Below, one piece after another: positions 11,835 to 22,100 of a stretch of 64,000 nt of DNA (positions within the stretch are counted from its first letter, which is position 1; the number at the start of each line of letters is the position of its first letter). A program made the translations under genes and the position numbers. The DNA is from Auricularia sp. M13 (Eukaryota > Basidiomycota > Agaricomycetes > Auriculariales > Auriculariaceae). The notes beneath the pieces were generated by a model. That model made no database searches, was not told the DNA's origin, and saw only the letters and a list, made by a program, of their open reading frames with translations. Location of the stretch: assembly GCA_037042915.1 (NCBI GenBank), contig CM073195.1, forward strand, positions 1,426,001 through 1,490,000. Direction: 5' to 3'.

Positions 11835-12317
11835 GGTCGATGATGGGACGCGGGAGGCAGCGCTTTGTTGTGGGCAATTTGGTCTCCTCTTTATGAGGGC
11901 CTGAAATCTCACCACCACATCGCCAAACAGGACCGAGACCACGTGACTCGCGTGGTCAAGAGACGCGGCCGACCTTCAAGGCGTGGTATGTGCAGCTTTG
12001 ATGAAGGGCCCACCTCGCGAAGCGTATAAGCGCCGTGGTACAGCACGCTGCCGCTGAGGAGATGATCCTTGCGATTCATGAACATCAAGTGCTACGACGA
12101 TCGAAACTGTTTTCCAAATGCGCCCATGGTGCGCTGTTTACGGTCAGCGCGCGGGAAGTATAGATGAAGTATCGCCATACGTAAGTTTCTCGTTGAACAC
12201 GCAGAGACTGGGCGCTTGTTTCGGCGCTTATCCCCGGCATCAGCTCCCGGACATCCGGACCGCACCACGAGGCGGGCGCAAGGCTTCGTGGCCTTCGTCC
12301 ATCCAAGACCGCTCGCG

Positions 12318-13724
12318 ATGGGAGTAGAGTCTACGCCGCCGTCTCCTGCCCTGTCACGGGCGGTGAAATCGCCCAAGTCTGTGCCAGTCTCGTCTCCAGC
12401 GCCCGCCACAGCATGCCCCAGCTGCGATGCGAAGCTGCTGACTGCGATGGCACCCCATCTCTGGGCGAGCCCCAAGGCCCTGGCCGACCTTCTGCTCCCA
12501 AACGCATCGAATGTGGTTGACTTCTCGTTCTACAAGACCGCACGGCCGCTGCCGCAGTGCATGCGGCTGACCAGCGGTAAAGCCTACATGCGCAAGATCC
12601 ACGACACGATCACCGCCCAGTTAGTGGAAAAGAAGAGCGCAGTCGTCGTCGGAACAAGTGGAGTCGGTGCGTCTGCCTGCTCGTCGTGTGTACCAGACCT
12701 GCGAGCCTCACTTACACCAGGCAAGACCATGTTTCTATGGCTGGAGATAGCCCAACGACTGACGCGGAGCGAGCCCTGCGCCTGGCTGCTTCACGACGCC
12801 GTGGTTCTCATACGCAGTGCAGCGGCCGAAGTCATACCCCTCACCTCTCTGTCCGACATGACTGGTTTTGAGAATGCGATCCTGTTTGTCGATTGGTGTC
12901 TCAGTCTCGAGGCCGCAAGCCCTCGCCTTCACATGCTGCGACCGGAGGCCTACAATCTCTTAGAGTTCTGTAAGGGCATACTCATGGCTACCGGCCCTTT
13001 CGAGGAACGCTGGAGCGACCTGCAAGCACGATGGCTGCCGACAATGCATGTGATCGTCATCCCGCCATGGAGCTTCCATGAAGTACATGACGGTGCAACG
13101 TACGTGCAGCATATTGTCCGTCGCAGATGATTTCTCACCCGTATCAGTTCGTTGATGGCCTTCGATTCACCGTAAGTTCTCGGACACCGCGGGGGAAGCG
13201 GCTCTAATAGCATTAGCAGCGTCACAGTCAACCGTCTCGTGGATCGCTTCGGCTCGCTCCCTCGCACGCTGTTGTCCATCCTCGCTCACGGGCCAACACA
13301 CGGGGACGCGGTCTGGGAACAATTCCTGCTGCTTGTCAGGCGCAATCCAGACGGCGCGCGCGGTCTGCGTCGCTTCTCCGAGACGCGCGGCGCCATATCG
13401 TTCCCAGCGCTCCCGCCCGAGCTATTAATGCTCTACTTCATCTGTCCAGCCGATCCCGAGGACCTCACGTGGGAGAACTCCCGCTGTCTCCTGCGGAGCA
13501 CGGACCTAATCAAGATTGTGCAAGAGCGTGCGACAGAAGAATTCCAGGCGGAGCGCTCGCCGCCGCCGCGGCCGGCCATGTCGATGACACCCGCCATGAT
13601 GGCCGCGATTGCTACCCAGCAGCAGGCACATGCACGCACGCCTTCTCAGACCAGTCCTGGCCTCCCGTTGAGGACGCCGCATCCTCAAACAGGTCTGATG
13701 GGCAGTTTACCGCTCTTTCCTTGA
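12318..13724 (+). CDS. P-loop NTPase, RHS/Crinkler-associated type (tentative)
   Basis: Predicted 418-residue protein from exons 12318-12666, 12721-13099, 13148-13171 and 13220-13724 (an alternative acceptor adds one residue to the last). Joining exons 1 and 2 builds a clean Walker A motif, VVVGTSGVGKT, interrupted by the 54-nt intron inside the loop. A hydrophobic strand ending AILFVDW may be Walker B-like. The segment VDRFGSLPRTLL resembles the arginine and glycine-proline stretch seen in fungal RHS/Crinkler-type NTPases. The C-terminal 50 residues are Pro/Gln-rich. The third exon is only 24 nt. Family assignment is from memory of the pattern. A generic STAND-like ATPase is the alternative. 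Confidence 0.6.
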
Positions 13725-13953
13725 ACATCATCCTTTCCATTGTCACAATTGTATGTATTTAGGCATTCATGGCACATTTACGGCGGCAGACGCTGGTATG
13801 AATGTATTCCTTGCCCGCTAAAAGGCCCTTTCTCTTGCAATAGTTCAACTGTGGCACATGACAAGGATCGGTGCAGCATTGCACCTAAGTTCGCCGCAAC
13901 TAGGTCCATTGGGGAGGGTTCAACTGCTTGCAGCGCACCCCTAGCGCTAGCAA

Positions 13954-14142
13954 TCAGTCTGTGAACTTAAAGCGACTACACCCAGGGTTCTGTATGGTCT
14001 CTGACGGCTCCGGGGCGGGACCCTCTGCGTCGTAGATGAACCAGTCTCGTGCATTGTAGCTCCCTGAGCGAGGCTCCGAGTAAAATTGGTAGTGATACTT
14101 GAATACAGCGTAAATCTTTCCATTTTTTGATGTGAGGCGCAT
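13954..14142 (-). pseudogene. Possible coding fragment, unknown
   Basis: Minus-strand frame of 62 codons with protein-like composition (aromatic-rich: YAVFKYHYQFYSEPRSG, then ARDWFIYDAEGPAPEP) ending at a stop. No start, domain or partner exon could be placed. It may be the 3' end of a lost gene. Confidence 0.25.
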
Positions 14143-14238
14143 CCGCAGTGCGCATAAACGCGTACAGTCTAGACGGCCACTGGCAGGGAGGCTGAAGAGG
14201 GGCTGGGCTCCAAAATGCTTATGAGAAGTTGCAGCTAA

Positions 14239-14405
14239 CCCATCAAATCATACAACTGCCTAGATTTCGCTGACTGGGCTCTTGCCCTGAGCAAGTTTTC
14301 GGGTATCGGGACTGGGGTCAGTGCCGCGGAGAAGTCGCTGAACGCGGCCAACAACATGATTATTCACCGGAGGCCCTTCATTGGCCTCCAGGGACGTCCA
14401 CCTAT
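14239..14405 (+). pseudogene. Possible exon remnant, unknown
   Basis: Plus-strand frame reading YNCLDFADWALALSKFSG followed by an Ala/Asn-rich helix-like stretch, ending at a good GTAAGA donor at 14406. The Asn-Cys-x-x-Phe pattern recalls thiol-peptidase folds, but nothing upstream or downstream supports a full gene. Confidence 0.25.
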
Positions 14406-15663
14406 GGTAAGAGCTCTAAATCCCTGTCAGCGGTGGCCGTTGAGTCAGCTTGATGCCCCGGGACTGTCGGACATGTTCCATGAACCGTGCTGAAGCATTG
14501 GCGCACATGGGGACGCACTGTTCACTCCCACGTACGGGGATCTTGTAAGTCAAAGACCTTCCCGAGATCGTCAGGCACTCGGTTTTCGTACCAACCGGTG
14601 AAAAGCTGGGCCAGGTTTGCGGAAAGAGCCGTATGCGGCGATTCGCTTGCAGTGCCATGTTTGGCCACATGGCTTTTGCTTGCGCCCTCCTCGTCTGTTC
14701 GTGCCTGCTCGCTACAATCCCGCGCGCGTCCGGAACTTGAGAAGCCATGCTATTCAGACATTTGGCGCGCCGTCGAGTATCCCGGCCAGCCTGAGTTCAA
14801 CCCAAGTTGACTCTAGGTCTGGCTTCGCGTACCGACGGAGACGCTAAATGCCTGCGGTCGCGCAACTGTCACCAACTCCGTCGATGCCATTGAAAGGAAA
14901 TATCACGCATCTAACATTGCCGGCGGCGCACCTAAGAACTCTATTTGCGCATGATTGCGACTGGCGACGTTGTCTTGGTTCAGCGCTCTCACGTTATGTC
15001 TTACGCCTTCGATTCCTCTTGATCTGCCTCTCCATCTCGAATGCGGCAGGCAGAGGCGTTAAGCCGGGTGGTACTTTTCTCCTGCAGCATCCACTAGTAG
15101 GCGTTGAACAGTGGAGTCTACAGCACTTTTCTTAGGTTGCCCCAATGAGCTAGCCTATGCCTCGGAACTGTTCCTATGCCACGGCACTGCTCCTACTTGA
15201 GCGCATTTTTGGCCCTGGTGCAACATTGCCTTTGTGTCTATGCAAGTGGTGCTGCGGTTGCAGTCAGTCTATCCACCAATTGATGAGGGCTCAAAGGCGT
15301 GCACGGCATATTGGCACCGCCCTGATTCGCTGCCCGTCTTTTAGGATCGTCTGTTAGTATTCCCTGCTTCACGTACACTGACATATCGGGTCATTCTGCA
15401 TCCTTGCCATCCGTTGTCGGCGCCATATGTCGTGCTCGGGCTCCCTCGGCTCGTAATTATCGTATTGACATTCTCTCACCGTCTCCCCAAGGCTAGGGAT
15501 TTGCATACCGTACCATCTCGTTCAATTATTCGGCATGGATAGAGGCAAATACCTTCCGATGACGGTTGTGCTCCGCGCTCTCTCACAGTCTGTCTATAAA
15601 ACCCAGGACTTGTAGACCACTTGTCCTCATCCCACCGGGCTCCAAGTCGTCTAAGGTTCAAGG

Positions 15664-17526
15664 ATGCGTCTCTCTTCGCCGTTCGCCGTCATCCTCGCAT
15701 GCGCGCTGGGCAATGTCGTTGCCCGCAGCCTGCCTCGTGCACCCTCGAACCCCGCGGCTGTCACAGGCACACGGAAAACGTCGATGTTCAAGAGTAAGGC
15801 GACATTCCACTCTCTCTCACGTCGAGCTCTGTCTGACTTGTGTAGACTTGGCCGGCTTGCCACCTATCCCGAATGCTGCCCAGATTTCGGCGGCTACTCT
15901 GCCCGTCGACGACATTCAGGGTGACATTCTGTCAGTAGCATTCTTCGCGGTGCCTGAGCTTCATTTAACCGCGCGTTCCAGGATCGGCATGCACAAGCTG
16001 CAGCAGTTGTTCTTCTTTTTCGCGATCAATGACCCGGCAACTTTCAAGACGCACCTGGCCAATGACATCGCGCCTATTGTCGCGTCCGCGTCTCAGCTGT
16101 CGAATGTCACGGCTCAACCACTTGTTGCCCTCAACATCGCGTTCTCGCAGACCGGACTGACGGCACTCGGCATCACGGACAACCTCAACGACGCGGCTTT
16201 CAGTGCAGGGCAGGTCAACGACATCAACAACTTGGGCGAGACGACCGACACCTGGGTACCTGCCTTCGTAGGCACCAAGGTCCACGGCGTTATCTTGCTT
16301 GCCAGCGACCAGCAATCGCTCATCGACCAGCAAGTTACCTTCCTTGAGTCATTATTCGGCTCGTCGATCACAACACTCCATACTCTCGACGCCTCTGTCC
16401 GTCCAGGCGCCGAGGCTGGTCACGAACGTACGTACAGCCGTATCCCGAAGTTGACGCGTACACCTCTAAATATGGTAGCTAGCCTTCGGCTTTGTCGACG
16501 GTATCGCGCAACCAGCTCTGAATGGGTTCCATGATCCATTGCCGGGTCAGATTGTGGTCGATCCTGGTGTGATAATCGTGGGTGCAACCAATGGTATGAG
16601 TGCGCTGCAAACCATTCGATAGATGTACTGATGACTTCTCAGACGCAATCGCACGGCCCGCCTGGGCAACCGGCGGTTCCTTCCTTGTCTTCCGTCAGCT
16701 GCAGCAGCTCGTGCCTGAATTCAATAAGTTCATGCTCGACAACGCGCCTCCCTTCGAAGGTAAGACGCTCGCTCAACGTGCTGCGCTCTTCGGCGCTCGT
16801 ATTGTCGGTCGCTGGAAGTCTGGTGCCCCCGTTGACCTTGCACCGGTCAACGATGACCCTGCTCTTGGCGCTGACCCTCTTGTGAGTCAATAGACGCATA
16901 CAGTCGTGATGTGCATCTGACAGTCTCAAAGCGCAACAACAATTTCGATTTCACCCACCCTGACTCTGATATCACCTCGGACCAAAGCCACTGCCCGTTC
17001 AGCGCTCACATTCGGTATGCTTGCTGCCCCCGCTAAAGTTCTTCCATTGACAACATCTTCAGCAAAGTTCGTCCTCGTGCTGATCTGAACGGCGCTGCGC
17101 CTGCGAACACCATTCTGCGCTCTGGTATCCCATTCGGGCCGGAAGGTAAGAAACGTGATACGCTCACCACGAGCACGTCTAATATCGCCGTCATTATTAG
17201 TGAGCGACGATGAGGCGGCATCCAATACGACCACACAACTGCGCGGCTTAGCTTTCGTCGCGTACCAAGCACAGATCGCGAAAGGCTTCCAGTTCCTGCA
17301 GCGCGCTTGGTCCAACAACGCTAACTTCCCTCCTCGCAAGAATGTCAGTCCCGGCTTCGACGTGATCATTGGCCAGAACAAGAGCGCGGTGCGCACGACC
17401 GTTGGGTTGGATGTCAACAACCCCACGGCGGCGATCAGCATCCCACAGCAGTTCGTGGTCTCGAACGGAGGAGAATATTTCTTCAGCCCGCCCATCTCCG
17501 CTCTTTCCACGATCTTCGCCGCCTGA
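15664..17526 (+). CDS. Dye-decolorizing (DyP-type) heme peroxidase, secreted
   Basis: Extracellular heme peroxidase that uses H2O2 to oxidise dyes and phenolic or lignin-related compounds. Eight exons give 500 residues: 15664-15793, 15846-15930, 15982-16427, 16483-16593, 16643-16881, 16932-17014, 17063-17145, 17201-17526. The first about 20 residues form a signal peptide and a propeptide follows. The family signature GFVDGIAQP holds the catalytic Asp. FDFTHPDSD and then SHCPFSAHIRKVRPR contain the proximal heme region and conserved Arg. The C-terminal GLAFVAYQAQIAKGFQFLQ block is typical. Length fits fungal DyPs. It lies 10 kb from two glyoxal oxidases that could supply its H2O2. Confidence 0.93.
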
Positions 17527-17916
17527 GTGCGTGTAGCGGGTATGTTTTACGAGTTGACCTGTCCATTTATTTGGGGATTCTGTGTGTATTCTTGAGTCAA
17601 ACAAAGAGAATAGAATGAATGATAGCCCGCAATTACATATACATGCAGAGCGGCGGAACACTGGAACCCACAAGCGCCAGTGGGCAGTTCAGTGCCTTGG
17701 AAATTGAAACTGTACAGTATTGCCACTTAAGCAAGTAAAACAAGTTCTCCACAGAAGTCCGAGTAAACCCGACATTCAAATTTTTCTTTAGTGTCAATGG
17801 TTCCGTATGAATGACAGCGCTGGCATGTGGAATGATCCCAAGTCAAAATGTCGGAGTAAATTAATCATAACGCCGACCACCCGGTCACCTTCCTGGGCCG
17901 CCTCTTGGCTTTTACT
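17527..17916. other. 3' flank of the DyP gene
   Basis: AT-rich spacer with no coding signal, ending at the left end of a MITE. Confidence 0.5.
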
Positions 17917-18242
17917 GGATGACTTCCCGTCGCAGTTTAGGAAAGTTTAGGGAGAGTTTAGGAGGACTCGTCGATCACTCTCGCTCGGTTAGCAATCTGC
18001 GACGCCTACATCAAATCCGCGTTCCTCCTCCTGTCTGCAAGAGAATCTCTTACGCCGTTACAGACTGACTGAGCTCTTCATTTGCTCCTGAACCATGCCC
18101 ATAACCCCAGGGACTTTTGAGCCCATTTGAGCAGGAATAGAGGTTTAGAAAACCCATCAGTAAGTGATGCGGAGCATCATCCTCTCCATCACGTTTCCTA
18201 AACTCGTCCTAAACTCTCCCTAAACGCGACGGGAAGTCATCC
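17917..18242. mobile_element. MITE with terminal inverted repeats (326 bp)
   Basis: The left end GGATGACTTCCCGTCGC (17917-17933) is matched perfectly in inverse at the right end (18226-18242). Inside each end lie several copies of a GTTTAGG unit (GTTTAGGAAA, GTTTAGGGAGA, GTTTAGGAGGA on the left; inverse copies on the right), so arms of about 50 bp are related. The element is flanked by ACT on both sides, a possible 3-bp target duplication. No coding capacity. This is the structure of a non-autonomous DNA transposon. A 3-bp duplication would fit PIF/Harbinger-like or CACTA-like insertion, but the ends alone do not decide the superfamily. Confidence 0.82.
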
Positions 18243-19198
18243 ACTTGCGCTGCCATGGCCGTTGGACCTGCAACTGCTTTCAGCCTTCTATCTGTTACCA
18301 CGCGCGGCGATTCGGTCCCCAACCCGCTCGTGTTGTCGCTGTCAATGTTTTTCTGTCGCCTACTCTTCTTCATCAATCCCGTCCATCCGCCCGCTTAGTC
18401 TGTTCATTCTGACACTGACCGTCCTGAGCCGTATCGCCCAGTTCTCGCTTTTCTGCCTTGCACGATACAGTACTGTCTGCAACCGGTCGCCCTGCGCCAC
18501 ACCGAGAGCATGGGCACCTTCAGCTCCAGATCTGCTTGTTGCATTCTCTTAGCACTGCCGTCCACTCGCGCCGTTTATTGCGATATTCTGTAATGCTTGC
18601 GCCTCGACGGCTGCACGCTCACATAACGTCAAACACCTCTGCGTGCGGGACTGATTCTTACAAGTTCTTCGCCGCGTCTCATTGTTATTCTGCGGACGTC
18701 GCCGGTCGTCGCGCGCGTCCCCATTGTGTATTGCGTAATGGGCTCGATGTCGCGGAGGGGTGCCGCGATGTTCTCCACGGTCGGATTGTTACGGCGAAGA
18801 CATGGTCACCGCGCTGGAGCACCCGGGGCAGTTTAGGAAGCTTGTCGGCCGCGCGGTCCTCAATCTCCTAGCTTTCGCTGCACAACAAATACTGAACAAG
18901 ATTCATTCGATCAGGTGAGTATCGGCGTATAATACCCCATCGCGGAAAATAGGAAAGTAAACAGAACGATCGGAACAAGTAGACTCGTTACAGAGTCGTG
19001 CATTTATATCAGTACTTTCACGTTGTGGTGCTTCACGACGTTGCATCGGCAACCCGATACACCTATGCTGAGTCAGCATACTGCAATGCGGTGGAGGTGA
19101 CACAATACGCACTTTCACGGTACCCGATTTCAGATCGTCTAGCCTATAGCTAACTTGCTCCACGGCCTACGAGGACGATGAGCTGGCATACGAGCATG
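18243..19198. other. Intergenic, no gene recognised
   Basis: Open stretches on the plus strand near 18262-18552 have biased Ser/Leu/Arg composition and no motifs. This interval contains the 3' end of the minus-strand BBC1-like gene. Confidence 0.45.
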
Positions 19199-22100
19199 TC
19201 AAGAGAGGGCGCATACAGGATAGGCGTTAACAGCCTGGTTTGCCTTGAGAACGCGGATCTTGCTGCCCTTGTGCTCGAACTCGACAATGACGCCGACCGC
19301 GTCATCCACAGTCTGGTTGTAGCTCTTGAGTCCTTTGCGCCCATGAAAGCGCGTCTCGCGTAGCTGAACGATGTCGCCAGCTCCTATGTCACACTTGCGA
19401 AGTTGAACGCTGCCTGCCGTCTGGGTAAACACCAGGTGGCCGAAGCTGCCGTCTGTCGCAGGTGCAGCGTCGGGCACGTTGTCCAGCACAGCGTTGACAA
19501 AGCCAGCGCTCGTTCCATCGCCTATTACACGGGTCTTAGCCTGATTGGCGAGCGCCTGCGCGTTGTGCAGCACATGCGTCCCAATCTTGACACTGAGCGC
19601 TGCGAGGGCGTCCGCATTCAGCGAGCGACGCTTGGGCTTCAGCTGCGGGCTCGTAGGCGGCGATACGGGCTTGTCCGTCGAACCTTCCGCCCATGAACCG
19701 CCCAGGCTCAGATCAAGACTGGCAGAGCCAATTGACGGCATCTGCCATTGTCCCGAGGTCTGTGGTGCGCGGGGCGGCGGGGGACGCGACGTCGGCCGGC
19801 CCGTTCGCGGCGGAGGCGGCGGAGGCGGGGCGCTCTCCTCCTCCTCCTCGACCATGACAAAGTCTCCCTGGTTAGAAGCAGCAGGCGTGACAGCGACATA
19901 CGACTCGTCGCGCGACATCCGTGCCGGTGGGCTGGGGATGGCGCGTGGGGGTGGCGGTGGCGACCGGCCGGGCACATGCGACGCGCGACGACCAGGTGGG
20001 AGAGGCGGCGGGCTGCTGCTTGGCACCGAAGGACGACGTGCGGGCGGCGGCGGCGGCGGAGGCTGTTCCACTTCCTCCTCGATAGCCTCCTCTTCATACA
20101 CATCATCCACCTCGCTCTCCTCATGCTCAACCTTCACGCCATCGCTCTCGGACGCAGACAGATCAGCGTCATCTTTGGGAGGCGGAGGCGGCGGTGGCGG
20201 CAACCTCGCCGGCGCATGTACCTGGTGCGAACCACCGGACGAGTGTACGCTATCGTCCGAACGCGCGCGGGGATGAGCAACCGGCGGCGGTGGCGGCGGC
20301 GGGCCTGCCATGGGCAGCATCCCGAGGCGCATACCGCCGTGGGCCGCAAGCCTAGCAGTGATGGCCCGCTTGCGCTCCTCCTCAGTCGTCTCCTGTGGCG
20401 GCGGCGCTTCCTCTTCCGGCGTCTGGGGAGCGACAGGCGGAGAAGCAGGTCCACTCTCTTCCTCATGATCATGCGATACCTGACGCCGAGGGCGCAGAGG
20501 CGGCGGTCCACCGATCTTGAACGCACCGAGCTTGGCCATGCGCTCCGCGAGAGTCTGCGGACGCGCCGGCGGCGCCTCGTCCTCCGCCTCTTCGTCCACC
20601 TCAGGCACTGTGCTCGGCGACGTTGGCGACGCCAGCCCCAGCGGCGACGGTAGCTGCGTCGTGTGCGCGTGCGGCGTCGCGGGTGTCGAGCGCGTCGGCG
20701 TGTGGAACGCAGGGTCAATGGGATCTTCCGTAGAAGAAAAGCATCAGCACTCAAACCCGAGCAATGCAACACAACTCACCGGTGTCGTCTTCATGCATCA
20801 ACTCTTCCTCCCTCGCCGCCCGCGACACCTCCAATCGCGGCAAGTCAGGCTTGCCCGCAAGTTCGCCCTCGCTGGCATCTGACTCGTCAATCTCGATGGG
20901 GAGGTCTGCGATGACTTCCGCTTCGGGGCCCGCGATCTTTGGCGGTGGTACGGGTGGCGGACCAGACGGCGGCGGGAGCGACGCGCGTTTCGCGATATGG
21001 TCGCTGGGCCGTGCTACGGGAACAGGTGGGCGCGCGCGCGCAGGCGGGGGCGGAGGTGGTGCAACGTCAGGCGATGATACTAGAACTGAACGTGCTGCAC
21101 GCGGCGGCGGAGGTGGCGCAGCCTCTTCTTCCGCCTCCGACGCCTGGCGTGAACGCTGAGCACGGGACACCGGCGGCGGCGCCACCTCCTCTTGTTCTGC
21201 CTCTGCGTCCTGCTCGTCTGGCGAAGGCACTCGCGGCGCAGGTGGTGGCGGAGGAACACGAGCGAGAGACGCAACACGCGCCTCGCGCTCCTGCTCCTCC
21301 TCCTCAGCTTCCTCAGCGAGCTCCTCTGCAACAGTGGCCTGCGGTGGCGGAGCAACAGGCCGGGGCGCCACGGGCACAGGCGGCCGTCTAGCAGGTGGAG
21401 GCGGCGGCGGGAGCTCTTCCTCTGGCTCCCGCTCTACCGTTTCTTCCTTGCGCAGCTCGACTGGTCGCGGTACAACTGGAACAGGTGGCCGTTGGCGTGC
21501 AGGAGGCGGCGGTGGCGGAGGAAGATCCTCCTCCTCCTCTTCTTGCTGTTCCTCCTCGTCCTGCTCCAGCTGTATCTCTGCTTTAGGCTGTTCAACGGGC
21601 CGTGGTGCAACCGGAACAGGTGGACGAGCTCTCGCAGGCGGCGGAGGCGGCGGCGCACCATCCGTGCTGGGCCGCCTCTGCGGCGTAGGTGGCGACGACC
21701 CCGAGCGCTCGCTTCCCGAGCTGGAGCTAACGCGTCGTTTCGGCGGCGACGGCGCACTGTAAACGACCGAAGTGCGCGGCGACGGCGAAGCGGGGATATA
21801 CGCCGACGAGCGCCTTGAGGGCGGTTTCGCCGTCGTCGGCGACGCGGGCACGTACATCGACGCGCGCGGCGAGACGGGCGAGTACGTCGACCGGATGGGC
21901 GGCTGGGCGATGCGGCCGATCACCATGTTGTCTTCGTGTTCCTCTTGCTGGTCGTGTGGTGGGTGCGCGTCGGCAGACTGGAGGTCAGGATCAGAAGAAT
22001 CGGGAGGATTGGGTGCGTCCGCGGCGTGCTTTTCAAGCAGCACGTCGCGAGGAGCTGCCTCCTCATCCGAGCCAGCAACGGCCTCGTGTTCGCCGCCAGC

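Larger units (their letters stand above)
13725..15663. other. Gene-poor interval with decayed coding fragments
   Basis: No intact gene recognised over 1.9 kb. Two stretches look like former exons and are listed separately (13954-14142 minus and 14239-14405 plus). The final 100 bases are the promoter region of the DyP peroxidase. Confidence 0.45.
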
